This document shows positions 25,706 through 37,044 of a stretch of DNA of 64,000 nt, one piece after another (positions within the stretch are counted from its first letter, which is position 1; every line of letters begins with the position of its first letter). The position numbers were made by a program, and so were the translations under genes. Under the pieces are notes generated by a model that saw only the letters and a program-made list of their open reading frames with translations, was not told the origin of the DNA and made no database searches. Source of the stretch: Sphingomonas glaciei (GTDB lineage: Bacteria; Pseudomonadota; Alphaproteobacteria; Sphingomonadales; Sphingomonadaceae); assembly GCF_023380025.1 (NCBI RefSeq), contig NZ_CP097253.1, positions 806,001 through 870,000 of the forward strand, in the 5' to 3' direction.

Positions 25706-27109
25706 TCAGGGCGCAGGCTTGGTTTTCGAGTCCTTCCAGCTGTCGAACGAGCGCAGCCAGCCCTGCTCGCAGTAACGCGGCGAAACCTGGCCTTGGGCGA
25801 ACGGTCCGTCGCAGCGAACGTGCCGGTCGGACAGGTCAGCGTGGTAGAACGGCCAGACCTCGAGTTGATGGTTGGGGTCCGCCCGCCACGCCGCCACTTC
25901 GCGCTTCCAGCTCGGACCGCCGGCATAGATGTCGATCGGCTGCACGAAGTGCACCGCGCCGACGAACAGCATCAGCCCGAGCAGCAGGCGCGGCGCACGA
26001 CGTTCGACCTCGTTCGCTCGCGTCGCGAGGCACAGGAAGCACAGGCCGAGCAGCACCAGCGGGATGTAATTGTAACGGGGGCCGGCCAGCGAAAAGAAGG
26101 CGGCGTAGGGCGCGCCGGTCAGGATCCCGAAGCCAAGGCTGACGGCCGCCACGCTCATCGCCGCCGCGAACAGCCAGAAGGCGTCGTCGCGGGATTTGAG
26201 GGTCGTGACGAAGAGTGTGCTGAACACGCCGACCGACAGCGCGGCAATCAGGTACAGGCCGGGACCGCCCTGGACCAGCCCGACCGCCGCGGCGAAACCG
26301 ACATGGTCGGCGCCGTTAAGGCCACCGAACGGCAGCGCGATCAGACGGATGAACATGGCGGCGGCAAGGTTGACCGGATCGAACGGTGCCCCGCGCAGCG
26401 GCGTCGAATGATAGAAGGACAACAACTGGATCGCAGCGCCCGTCGCAAGGATCGCGAACTGGCGCCAGCGCCGGGAATCGCGGTCGACCACCGCCCGCAG
26501 CGCGAACAAGGGCAGGAACACGATCGCCGCCGGCCCGCACAAAGGCGCCAGGAACAGGACTGCGCCTTCGAACCACGCCCGCCGCCTGCCGCTTCCCGCC
26601 TGAAGCGTCACGATCAGGCCGACCGCAAGCGCCAGGTGGAACTGGATGTGCATGACGTTGAGGAACACTTCCTCGGTCGTCGGCATCAGCAGCAGGACCG
26701 CCAGCGCCACCGCGCGGTGACGGCTGTCCTCCAGCCACGGCGAGCGGCTCCTAAGGACCAGGATGGCAGGCACCAGCTGGCTGGCGAGTCCGGCCAGCAT
26801 GGTGATGTAAGGCGCCTTTTCGAGCGAGATCGCTCCGCCCCTGATCAGCCCCGCAAGCGCGAGGGTGATGCCGTTCGCGGCGATATTGAGATAGCCACCG
26901 AAACTGCGCAGCAACGCCTCGGCCGGGAAATGCCAGGCATAAGCCAGGAAGACGGTCGCTTCTTCGTCCTGGAAGCGGCCTTCGATCCAGCTCAACGGCA
27001 GGCGCAGCGCCGCGACTAGGGCGAAGAGGCCAAGGACCAGCAGGGTCTCACGAGTGCGCAGCCCGCGCTTCGCCGGATTCGCAGCGACGATCGGTGACAT
27101 GAAGCTCAT
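25706..27109 (-). CDS. Polytopic membrane protein, possibly GT-C-like
   Basis: A 467-residue integral membrane protein with about ten to eleven hydrophobic helices spread along the sequence, which I cannot assign to a named family. Seen: an early loop IEGRFQDEEATVFLAYAWHF after TM1 (residues ~42-61), which has the acidic residues often found in the first periplasmic loop of GT-C glycosyltransferases, and a C-terminal soluble tail of ~90 residues (from about 380) ending PRYCEQGWLRSF. This resemblance is only suggestive. Start is ATG at 27109 or 27100. It stands as a single-gene unit with a terminator downstream and 131 bases of non-coding sequence upstream. Confidence 0.6.
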   Translation of the reverse strand: MSFMSPIVAANPAKRGLRTRETLLVLGLFALVAALRLPLSWIEGRFQDEEATVFLAYAWHFPAEALLRSFGGYLNIAANGITLALAGLIRGGAISLEKAPYITMLAGLASQLVPAILVLRSRSPWLEDSRHRAVALAVLLLMPTTEEVFLNVMHIQFHLALAVGLIVTLQAGSGRRRAWFEGAVLFLAPLCGPAAIVFLPLFALRAVVDRDSRRWRQFAILATGAAIQLLSFYHSTPLRGAPFDPVNLAAAMFIRLIALPFGGLNGADHVGFAAAVGLVQGGPGLYLIAALSVGVFSTLFVTTLKSRDDAFWLFAAAMSVAAVSLGFGILTGAPYAAFFSLAGPRYNYIPLVLLGLCFLCLATRANEVERRAPRLLLGLMLFVGAVHFVQPIDIYAGGPSWKREVAAWRADPNHQLEVWPFYHADLSDRHVRCDGPFAQGQVSPRYCEQGWLRSFDSWKDSKTKPAP

Positions 27110-27240
27110 GCCCCAAGCGCTAAATCAAGAAGGTTACCAGCAGGTTCACCGTGATGCAGTTTCGTTAAGGTAACCGCCAAGGCAAGACGGCACGCCGTAT
27201 GACTAGATTCAGCGTAGCACACGGCTTCCCGCGCTGATTA

Positions 27241-28236
27241 TCAGCCAGCTACCAGAACGATCTTGCCGACATGCTCCCCCGCCTCCATCCGGGCGTGTGC
27301 GGTGGCCGCCTGCTCCAGCGGGAAGGTACGGTCCATCACCGGGCGCAGCTGCCCACTCTCCACGAAGGGCCAGATCTCGCGGCGGAGTTCCTCGGCGACC
27401 AAGCCCTTGAACCCGACCGGGCGGGGCCGCAGCGTCGAGCCGGTCAGCGTCAGCCGGCGACGCATCACGTCGAGGATGTTGAGTTCGGCCGTCACCCCGC
27501 GCTGCGTGGCGATGGAGACGTGCCGGCCGTCATCGGCCAGGCAGGCGATGTTGCGCGGCAGATAGTCGCCGCCGACCATGTCGAGGATGACGTCCGCCCC
27601 TGCCCCGCCGGTCAGCCGCTTCACTTCCTCGACGAAATCCTGCGTCTTGTAGTTGATCGCCGCCGCCGCACCGAACTCGCGGGCGGCCGCGCATTTCTCG
27701 TCACTTCCGCAGGTCACGATCGCCTTGACGCCGAGCAGTCGGCAGAGCGAAATCGCCATCGTCCCGATCCCGCTTGTGCCGCCGTGGACCAGCACCCAGT
27801 CGCCATCGCTGGCAAAGCCGCGCTCGAAGAGGTTGACCCAAACGGTGAACAGGGTCTCGGGCAGCGCCGCCGCCTCGGCCATGCTCAGCCCGTGCGGCAC
27901 CGGGAGGGAAGTGGCGGCCGGAGCGATTGCATAATCGGCATAGCCGCCGCCAGCGACCAGCGCCGTGACCTGCGTGCCGATGTGGTGGGTCGCGCCATCG
28001 CCCGCTGCGACCACCTCGCCGGCGATCTCAAGCCCGGGAATGTCGCTGGCGCCCGGCGGCGGCGGATAGAAGCCGCGGCGCTGGAGGACGTCCGGGCGGT
28101 TGACCCCGGCGGCGGCGACCCGGACCAGCAGCTCGCCCGGGCCGGGGCTCGGCACGGGGCGGGTGACCGGCACCAGCACCTCGGGCCCGCCTGGCTGGCT
28201 GATCTCGATGGCCGTCATCACGTCCGGAAGGTCCAT
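27241..28236 (-). CDS. NAD(P)H:quinone oxidoreductase (PIG3/QOR-type zinc-less MDR)
   Basis: Medium-chain dehydrogenase/reductase of the quinone-oxidoreductase (PIG3) group, about 331 residues. Seen: the substrate-side AAGVNRPDVLQRRGFYPPPPGASDIPGLEIAGEV, characteristic for PIG3-type enzymes, no structural or catalytic zinc cysteines, and the cofactor loop VLVHGGTSGIGTMAI with an SDEK/SDEKC that follows (NADPH preference). The start is unclear: GTG at 28245, ATG at 28236 or ATG at 28218 (MTAIEIS, the usual family start); I report the first ATG. Alone on the minus strand, divergent from DUF1192. Confidence 0.9.
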   Translation of the reverse strand: MDLPDVMTAIEISQPGGPEVLVPVTRPVPSPGPGELLVRVAAAGVNRPDVLQRRGFYPPPPGASDIPGLEIAGEVVAAGDGATHHIGTQVTALVAGGGYADYAIAPAATSLPVPHGLSMAEAAALPETLFTVWVNLFERGFASDGDWVLVHGGTSGIGTMAISLCRLLGVKAIVTCGSDEKCAAAREFGAAAAINYKTQDFVEEVKRLTGGAGADVILDMVGGDYLPRNIACLADDGRHVSIATQRGVTAELNILDVMRRRLTLTGSTLRPRPVGFKGLVAEELRREIWPFVESGQLRPVMDRTFPLEQAATAHARMEAGEHVGKIVLVAG

Positions 28237-28361
28237 AGTGCCCACGTTCTGTTAGGGTTTCGCTAAGCCATAGTCGCTGAACGGCCGCGGCAAAGCGAAT
28301 TCTTGGCGAAGAAGTCACGCGGCGTGTTGACTTGTTGGAGTACGGCTCCGACCTTGTGGAC

Positions 28362-28556
28362 ATGGACGATGATCTCTTCTCGTCACGCCCCGAGGATCCG
28401 CTGGCGCTGCTTGCCCGCCAGGATCTCGATCCGCTCAGTTTCGACGAGTTGGACGCCCGCATCCTCGCCCTCGAGGCGGAGATCGCGCGGATCCGCTCGC
28501 ACAAGGATACGGTCACTCTTCACCGTTCTGCGGCCGATGCGCTGTTCAAGCGATAG
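28362..28556 (+). CDS. DUF1192 family protein
   Basis: A 64-residue protein of the alphaproteobacterial DUF1192 family, function unknown. Seen: an acidic start (MDDDLFSSRPEDPLALLARQDLDPLS) followed by a heptad-patterned coiled-coil LDARILALEAEIARIRSHKDT, the conserved core of the family. ATG at 28362 gives the family start; the frame is open to 28332 without RBS. It lies 114 bases upstream of clpA, in the same orientation. Confidence 0.88.
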   Translation: MDDDLFSSRPEDPLALLARQDLDPLSFDELDARILALEAEIARIRSHKDTVTLHRSAADALFKR

Positions 28557-28670
28557 CGGCCGCCACTTCAGCTTTTTGGCCGCCCTTGCAGCGGCCGCGA
28601 CGCCTCACAAGATAAGAAGTTAAGAACGCCGGGCGCTTTGTCGCTCCCCGGCCAAGGAGTTCTCACTCAA

Positions 28671-31067
<2,397 letters not shown>

Positions 31068-31081
31068 GTTCGGCTAATTCC

Positions 31082-31124
31082 AAAAAAAGGAGGTCAGGAG
31101 CCGTGCTCCTGGCCTCCTTTCGTT
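31082..31124 (+). terminator. Intrinsic terminator after clpA
   Basis: AAAGGAGG-T-CAGGAG (31086-31100) pairs with CTCCTG-G-CCTCCTTT (31106-31120) around a CCGTG loop, giving a stem of 14 pairs with one T-G wobble/mismatch, followed by CGTTTT. The flanking A-run on the left lets it act weakly in the other direction too. Confidence 0.85.
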
Positions 31125-31255
31125 TTCGAGTGCCATGTGCGACCGCACGCCGCACCTTTCTCCGCTGTTCCGCGTTCATGGGATGTGAGCCAGGGGGATC
31201 ATAGCAACGTGTTCGACCCGGTCGGACGGCAAGCGGCGGGCCACCGTACTGCCGC

Positions 31256-32581
31256 ATGAACACCCTTGTCCCGCTTCTTTCCAATCCCCAGGTCATCACC
31301 CTCGCCGTGCTCGTCGCGGTGGTCGCCGCCCTAATCTGGGACAAAGGCCGGTCGGACGTGGTCGCGCTCGCCGGCGCCGCGGTGTTGCTGCTGACAGGCG
31401 TTGTCCGGCCGATCCAGGTGCAGAGTGCCTTTGCCAGCCCGGCCATCATCACCCTCGCCTCCTTGTTCGTCATTGCCTACGCGATGGAGATGGCGGGCTT
31501 GCTCGACGCGGGCATCCGGTTCCTGATCGCTTTCTGCCGCCGAATTGGCCGGACCGGATTGTGGATCGTCATTGCCGTCTGCGGCGCTGCATCGGCCTTT
31601 CTCAACAACACGCCCATCGTGGTGCTCGCCGCGCCAGTGATCCGCGACACCGCCGCGTCGCTCGGCTATTCTGCCAAACGCTTCCTTATCCCCCTGTCCT
31701 ATGCCGCCATCCTTGGCGGAGGCTGCACCCTGATCGGGACCTCCACCAACCTTCTGGTCAGCGACATGGCGGGCGCGGCGGGGCAGGCACGGTTCGGCAT
31801 CTTCGAGATCACGCCCGTTGGAGTGACGGTCGCCCTTGCGGGTGGCCTCTACCTCCTGTTCTTCAGCGGCCGGCTGATCGACAGTTCGGAGCGTGACGAC
31901 GTGCTTGTCGAAGCCCCGACCGGCGGTACCGTGCAAGCCGGAGGGCAGATCGGCGACGCAGCCGCCTTTGCCACGGAGCGGCCACTGCGACCCTTGCGGG
32001 CACTGGTGTCCCTGACCGTATTCGTAGCGGTGATCGCCCTTGCCGCGATTGGCGCCGCACCCATCGCGGCCTGCGCCTTCGCGGGCGCGGTGCTCCTAAT
32101 TCTGCTGCGCATCATCACGGCCGACGAAGCCTATAGCGGTCTGCGACCCGACGTGCTGATGCTGATCGCCGGCATGCTGGTACTGGGTATTGCGCTACGG
32201 GTGTCCGGGGTTGCCGAGGTGATGACCGAGTTGCTGGTCGGCAACCTCGAACTGCTGACGCCCCTTCTCGCCCTTATCCTGATCTACGGGGTGGTCCTGT
32301 TCGCGACCGAATTGCTGTCGAATGCCACCGTGGCGGTGCTGTTCACACCGATCGCCGTCAGCATGGGCGAGGCATTGCAGGTCAGCCCGAGGCCCTTCCT
32401 TGTCGCGGTGATGATGGCCGGCAGCGCCGCCTTTGCGACGCCGTTCGGCTACCAGACCAACGCCCTCGTCTATCAGATGGGACGGTACCGCTACATGGAC
32501 TTCGTGCGGGTTGGCCTGCCCCTCAACCTCGTCACCTGGGTCGCAGCGATCGTCGCAATCCGGATCTTCTTTCCGTTCTAG
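31256..32581 (+). CDS. SLC13/ArsB-type (IT superfamily) anion permease
   Basis: A 441-residue inner-membrane transporter of the SLC13/CitMHS/ArsB superfamily. Seen: about eleven hydrophobic segments; the first re-entrant motif ASAFLNNTPIVVLAAPVI near residue 117 (SNT-type signature), TLIGTSTNLLVSD near 160, and the second repeat with ELLSNATVAVLFTPIA near 344 followed by SAAFATPFGYQTNALVY. The mid-part lacks the TrkA-C domains that many SLC13 permeases carry. Sulfate, dicarboxylate or another anion are possible. ATG at 31256; no clear SD upstream. Confidence 0.85.
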   Translation: MNTLVPLLSNPQVITLAVLVAVVAALIWDKGRSDVVALAGAAVLLLTGVVRPIQVQSAFASPAIITLASLFVIAYAMEMAGLLDAGIRFLIAFCRRIGRTGLWIVIAVCGAASAFLNNTPIVVLAAPVIRDTAASLGYSAKRFLIPLSYAAILGGGCTLIGTSTNLLVSDMAGAAGQARFGIFEITPVGVTVALAGGLYLLFFSGRLIDSSERDDVLVEAPTGGTVQAGGQIGDAAAFATERPLRPLRALVSLTVFVAVIALAAIGAAPIAACAFAGAVLLILLRIITADEAYSGLRPDVLMLIAGMLVLGIALRVSGVAEVMTELLVGNLELLTPLLALILIYGVVLFATELLSNATVAVLFTPIAVSMGEALQVSPRPFLVAVMMAGSAAFATPFGYQTNALVYQMGRYRYMDFVRVGLPLNLVTWVAAIVAIRIFFPF

Positions 32582-32605
32582 ACGACCGCGCGCCCGCCGG
32601 CCCCG

Positions 32606-33079
32606 TCAGCTCTTGGCGTCGAGCTCGATCGTCCCGCTGGTGCCCGAGCCCTGCGGCGCGAAGCGCATTAGGAAGGTGGCGCCGTCCTTGGTCTTGCCCT
32701 GCAGCGCGCCGGCAGCCATCGCCGCCTCGACCCCCTGCGCCTTGAACTGATCGACGAAATAGGTCGCGACTTGCTCCGGCGTGGCCGGGGCGGTGAAGGT
32801 GAAATTGACCTTCCCGGGCTGGTCCTTGCCGGCGTCGAGGTTGAACCCGGTAAGCGTTGCGCCGGGCATCATCTTGACCCCGTCGATGTCGAAATTGGCA
32901 TTGCTCATCACGCCGGTGGGCAGCTTGATCTCGCCCTTGGCGAACGGCAGGTTGAAGGCGACGCGGCCGTCGGCATCGGCCCTCATCTGCACCGTTTCGT
33001 CGCCTTGCGCGGGCTCCCTCACTTCCGCGTCGCAGGCGGCCAGCAGGAGCAACGGAGCGAGCGCGGCAATCTTGAGCAT
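32606..33079 (-). CDS. Lipoprotein of unknown function
   Basis: A 157-residue predicted lipoprotein. Seen: signal peptide MLKIAALAPLLLLAACDAEV with the lipobox LLAAC (Cys16), then a soluble domain with little recognisable homology, containing FAKGEIKLPTGVMSNANFDIDGVKMMPGATLTGF and a C-terminal PEQVATYFVDQFKAQG helix. Start ATG at 33077-33079 with GGGAGG upstream; the longer frame from 33109 has no signal peptide. It is divergent from the S9 peptidase. Function unknown. Confidence 0.8.
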   Translation of the reverse strand: MLKIAALAPLLLLAACDAEVREPAQGDETVQMRADADGRVAFNLPFAKGEIKLPTGVMSNANFDIDGVKMMPGATLTGFNLDAGKDQPGKVNFTFTAPATPEQVATYFVDQFKAQGVEAAMAAGALQGKTKDGATFLMRFAPQGSGTSGTIELDAKS

Positions 33080-33205
33080 GGAAACCTCCCCTTCAGGTGT
33101 GTTGCTCATGTAATACGCAAGGATCGGTCGTCAAGTCAATCGAGGTGCTGGCGCGATTGCATGAAAGGTGTTTGATTGCCGCCGCAAACCGATTGGGGGA
33201 CGAAA

Positions 33206-35281
33206 ATGACGATCAAGACGCGTGGGATGCTGGTTGCGGCATTGCTGGGGGGCGCGGTGGCGGTTCCGGTCAGCGGGCAGACTCCTGCCCCCGCCCCGGC
33301 GCAGATCGCGGCGGTGACGCCCGCTCCGTCCCCCGTCTTCACCGGCGGCGACATGTTCAGCATCAGCTATGCCTCCGACCCGCAGGTGAGCCCCGACGGC
33401 AAGCGCACCGCCTACGTCCGGATGAGCGCCGACGTGATGAGCGATCGCTACCGGCCCAGCATCTGGCTGATCGACACCGCGACCGGCCGCCAGGAACCTC
33501 TGGTGGCGGGCAACGGCGCGCACCGCAGCCCGCGCTGGTCGCCCGACGGCCGCCGGCTGGCCTATGTCTCGACCTCCGAAGGTCCCGGCGCGCAGCTGTT
33601 CGTCAAGTGGATGGACGGCGGTGAAGCCGCACGGATCACCGGGCTGCCCGATGGACCATCCGACATCGCCTGGTCCCCCGACGGCCGCCGCATCGCCTAT
33701 CTGATGCGGGTGCCCGGCGAAGGGCCGAGCATCGGCAAGGCCCCGCCCAAGCCCGAAGGCGCCAGCTGGGCCGAGCCGCTGCAGGTGATCGACCGCCTGC
33801 AATATCGCAACGACGGCTCGGGCAATGTGAAGCCGGGCTTCGACCAGCTGTTCGTGGTCGATGCCGACGGCGGGGCGCCGCGGCGGCTCACTGCGGGCGG
33901 ATTTCCCCTGAACGGGCCGCTCGCCTGGGCCGGTGACAGCGTTCTTCTCAGCGGCAATCGCGCGCCCGATTGGGAAAGCCAGCCGCAGGAAAGCGAGATC
34001 CTGGCGGTCGACGTCGCCACGGGCGCGGTCCGCGAACTCACCCGACGCAAGGGCCCGGACGGGTCGCCCGTCGCCTCCCCCGATGGACGGACCATCGCCT
34101 ATCTCGGCGCGGACGACGACGGCCAGGCCTACAACCAGACCAAGATTTACCTGATGAACGCCGACGGCTCGGGCATGCGGCGCGTTGCCGCCGGACTCGA
34201 CCGTTCGATCAATCAGGTCGAATGGTCGGGCAACCAGCTTCTCGTCGGGTATGAGGAGAAAGGCCATTACCGCCTGGCACGGGTGAGCACGGCGGGTGCG
34301 GTCACGCCGATGGCGCTCGATCTCGCCTCCCCTGCCGTCGGCCGGCCCTACACCGGCGGCGAATTTAGCGTGGCGCGCGACGGCACGGTCGCCTTTACCA
34401 GCGGATCGGCGAGCCGCCCCACCGACATCTCGGTAGCTCGCGGCAACAGCGCCCGCAGGCTGACCGCGCTCAACGACCTGTGGCTGTCGGGCAAGCGCTT
34501 GGGCGAAGTCCGCACGCTCGACGCCAGGGCCGCCGACGGGACCCCGGTCCCGGGCTGGATCCTGCTCCCGGCGGGCTATCAGAAAGGGCAGAAAGTCCCG
34601 ACCATCCTCGAGATCCACGGCGGCCCCTACACCAGCTACGGCCCCTATTTCTCGACCGATTATCAGCTGTTCGCCTCGGCCGGCTATGCGGTGCTGTTCC
34701 CTAACGTGCGCGGCTCGACCGGCTATGGCGAGGCCTTCGCCGACGGGATCGAGAAGAGCTACCCGACCCCCAACGAGACCGACCTCATGGCCTCGGTCGA
34801 CGCCGCCGTCGCCGCTGGCTTCGCCGATCCCGACAACCTATTCATCACCGGCGGGTCGGGCGGCGGGCTGCTCACCGCCTGGATGACCGGCCACACCAAC
34901 CGCTTCAAGGCGGCCGCGGTGCAGAAGCCGGTGATCAACTGGACCAGCCAGGCGCTGGTCGCCGATGGTGTCGGCTTCTTCGGCCGCTACTGGCTGGGCG
35001 CCGAGCCGTGGGAGCAGCCCGAGAAATACTGGCAGCGCTCGCCGCTCAGCCTGGCCGGCAAGGTCAAGACCCCGACCCTGGTGGTGGTCGGCGGCGACGA
35101 CCTGCGCACCCCCAATGCCGAGGCCGAGCAATGGTATTCGGCGCTTCGGGTGCAGGGCGTGCCAGCCATGCTGGTCAAGGTCCCGGGCGCGTCGCACAGC
35201 CTCGACGGGCGGCCCAGCCAGGCCGCGGCGCGTGCATCGGCGATCACCGCCTGGTTCGACCGCTACCGAACCCGCAAGTAA
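33206..35281 (+). CDS. Exported S9-family prolyl oligopeptidase-like peptidase
   Basis: A 691-residue serine peptidase of family S9 (dipeptidyl/acylaminoacyl peptidase type). Seen: a signal peptide (MTIKTRGMLVAALLGGAVAVPVSGQ), several WD40-like PD40 repeats with SPDGRR motifs (SWSPDGRRLAYVS, AWSPDGRRIAYLM, ASPDGRTIAYLG) forming the propeller, and a C-terminal alpha/beta hydrolase with HGGP oxyanion loop, nucleophile Ser in TGGSGGGLLT (~550), Asp in VGGDDLRTP and His in GASHSLDGRP. Start ATG at 33206; the frame is open back to 33176. It degrades short peptides in the periplasm (family knowledge). The M28 peptidase follows after 65 bases. Confidence 0.93.
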   Translation: MTIKTRGMLVAALLGGAVAVPVSGQTPAPAPAQIAAVTPAPSPVFTGGDMFSISYASDPQVSPDGKRTAYVRMSADVMSDRYRPSIWLIDTATGRQEPLVAGNGAHRSPRWSPDGRRLAYVSTSEGPGAQLFVKWMDGGEAARITGLPDGPSDIAWSPDGRRIAYLMRVPGEGPSIGKAPPKPEGASWAEPLQVIDRLQYRNDGSGNVKPGFDQLFVVDADGGAPRRLTAGGFPLNGPLAWAGDSVLLSGNRAPDWESQPQESEILAVDVATGAVRELTRRKGPDGSPVASPDGRTIAYLGADDDGQAYNQTKIYLMNADGSGMRRVAAGLDRSINQVEWSGNQLLVGYEEKGHYRLARVSTAGAVTPMALDLASPAVGRPYTGGEFSVARDGTVAFTSGSASRPTDISVARGNSARRLTALNDLWLSGKRLGEVRTLDARAADGTPVPGWILLPAGYQKGQKVPTILEIHGGPYTSYGPYFSTDYQLFASAGYAVLFPNVRGSTGYGEAFADGIEKSYPTPNETDLMASVDAAVAAGFADPDNLFITGGSGGGLLTAWMTGHTNRFKAAAVQKPVINWTSQALVADGVGFFGRYWLGAEPWEQPEKYWQRSPLSLAGKVKTPTLVVVGGDDLRTPNAEAEQWYSALRVQGVPAMLVKVPGASHSLDGRPSQAAARASAITAWFDRYRTRK

Positions 35282-35346
35282 GGGCTTTTCAGGGCGACCG
35301 GGCAGGCGCATGAGGTCGGCGTTCTTGCCGTCCCCGGAGGTTGCAC

Positions 35347-37044
35347 TTGACCCGTTTCGCCCTGCTTCTCGCCGCCACCACGCTTGCCGCCAGCCCGCTT
35401 GCCGCGCAGTCCTTTTCGGTCCCGCGCCTGTCGCAGGACATCAAGACGCTTAGCTCCGACGCCTATGAAGGGCGCGGTCCCGCCACGCCGGGCGAGGCCA
35501 GGACCGTCGCCTACCTCACCCAGCAACTGAAGGCGGCGGGCGTGCAGCCGGGCGGCGACGTGGTGAACGGCCAGCGCCAATACACCCAGCGCGTGCCCCT
35601 GCTGCAGTCGAACTGGAGCGCCGATCCGATCGTCACTCTGCAGGGCGGTGCCGCTGCCGGCCGCTTGGCACAGGGTACCGACATCGCGGTCCGCGCGCCG
35701 CTCAACGGCGCCAGCCAGCTTCGCCTCGACAACGCGCCCCTCGTGTTCGCCGGCTATGGCGTACAGGCGCCCGAGCGTCAGTGGGACGACTTCAAGGGCA
35801 TGGACGTGCGGGGCAAGATCCTCGTCGTCTTCATCAACGACCCCGACTTCGACGGTCCGCTCGCCGATGGCGGCCCCGACTTTGGCGGCAAGGCGATGAC
35901 CTATTACGGTCGCTGGACCTACAAGTATGAACAGGCCGCCAAGCTTGGCGCCGCCGGCGTGCTGATCGTCCACGAGGACGCCCCTGCCTCGTACGGCTGG
36001 GCAACGGTCAAAAACTCGAACACCAATACCATGTTCGACGTCGTTCGTCAGAGCCCGGGGGGCTCGCACCCGGCGATGGAAAGCTGGATCAGCAAGGCGA
36101 CCGCCGAGAAGATCTTCGCCGCCTCGGGCACCACCCTGGCGCAGGCCAAGGCTGCCGCGCGCCGCCGCGACTTCAAGCCGGTCGAGCTTCCCGTCCGCCT
36201 CAGCGCCACCGGCAATGCCGCCGCCCAGACCATCACCAGCTACAATGTCGTCGGACTGCTGCCGGGCACCACCCGCCCGGATGAGACCGTGATCTATTCC
36301 GCGCACTGGGACCATCTCGGAGTCGGCCTGCCCGATGCCGAGGGCGACCGCATCTACAATGGCGCCGCCGACAATGCGACCGGCACCGCCCATGTGCTGG
36401 AGCAGGCGCGCTGGTTCGCCAAGGAACCGCGCACCCAGCGCAGCCTGGTGTTCCTGTTCGTGACCGCCGAGGAGAAGGGCCTGCTCGGAACCGAATATTA
36501 TGTGTCGAACCCGCTTTACGCGCTCGGCAAGACCGCCGGCGTGCTCAACACCGATGGCGGCGCGCTCTACGGCCCGGCCCGCGACTTCTCCATCTCGGGT
36601 TCGGCCAAGCTCGGCCTGCTCGACATGCTGACCGCCGAAGCCGCCCGCCGGGGCCGCACCTACTCCCCCGACGAGCGCCCGGAAGCAGGCTCCTTCTTCC
36701 GTTCCGATCACTTCCCCTTCGCCAAACGCGGCGTCCCGGCGATCAGCTGGAACGGCGGGCGCGATCTGGTCAATGGCGGCAAAGCGCGGGCCAAGGCGCT
36801 GGCCGACGAGTATGTCGCCAAGCGCTACCACCAGCCGGCCGACGAGTTCGACCCGAGCTGGGACTTCAGCGGCCTCGTCCAGGATGCCGAGATCCTGCAC
36901 AAGGTCGGCCGCGACCTCGCCAATTCGGCGGCTTGGCCGAACTGGAGCGAGGATAGCGAGTTCCGCGGTGCGCGCGACACCTCGGCGGCCGAACGCGGCG
37001 GCACGGCCCCCGCGGCGACCACCGCGGCCGGCGAGCGGGGCTAG
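35347..37044 (+). CDS. Exported M28-family zinc aminopeptidase with PA domain
   Basis: A 565-residue secreted peptidase of family M28. Seen: a signal peptide (MTRFALLLAATTLAASPLAAQS), an inserted PA domain (about 110-220, FAGYGVQAPERQWDD and AAKLGAAGVLIVHEDAPAS), then the catalytic domain with the zinc ligands in YSAHWDHLG (His, Asp), NGAADNATGTA (Asp), TAEEKGLLG (Glu, Glu) and RSDHFPFAKRGVPA (Asp/His). The start is TTG at 35347 with GGAGG at the correct distance; an earlier TTG (35341) abuts the SD. Together with the S9 enzyme it suggests a peptide-scavenging unit. The TAG overlaps the AKR stop on the other strand. Confidence 0.93.
   Translation: MTRFALLLAATTLAASPLAAQSFSVPRLSQDIKTLSSDAYEGRGPATPGEARTVAYLTQQLKAAGVQPGGDVVNGQRQYTQRVPLLQSNWSADPIVTLQGGAAAGRLAQGTDIAVRAPLNGASQLRLDNAPLVFAGYGVQAPERQWDDFKGMDVRGKILVVFINDPDFDGPLADGGPDFGGKAMTYYGRWTYKYEQAAKLGAAGVLIVHEDAPASYGWATVKNSNTNTMFDVVRQSPGGSHPAMESWISKATAEKIFAASGTTLAQAKAAARRRDFKPVELPVRLSATGNAAAQTITSYNVVGLLPGTTRPDETVIYSAHWDHLGVGLPDAEGDRIYNGAADNATGTAHVLEQARWFAKEPRTQRSLVFLFVTAEEKGLLGTEYYVSNPLYALGKTAGVLNTDGGALYGPARDFSISGSAKLGLLDMLTAEAARRGRTYSPDERPEAGSFFRSDHFPFAKRGVPAISWNGGRDLVNGGKARAKALADEYVAKRYHQPADEFDPSWDFSGLVQDAEILHKVGRDLANSAAWPNWSEDSEFRGARDTSAAERGGTAPAATTAAGERG

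Noticed and set aside
25169..27019. Plus-strand frame of 616 residues over trcR and the membrane protein
   Set aside because: It crosses two genes and a terminator on the opposite strand; low-complexity Arg/Gln/His composition.
27110..27240. Inverted repeat GGTTACC ... GGTAACC as operator
   Set aside because: Arms are only seven bases with a loop of about 31 bases; could be chance.
35263..36900. Minus-strand frame of 545 residues over the M28 peptidase
   Set aside because: Antisense shadow of the M28 gene, which has signal peptide and zinc motifs in the plus frame.
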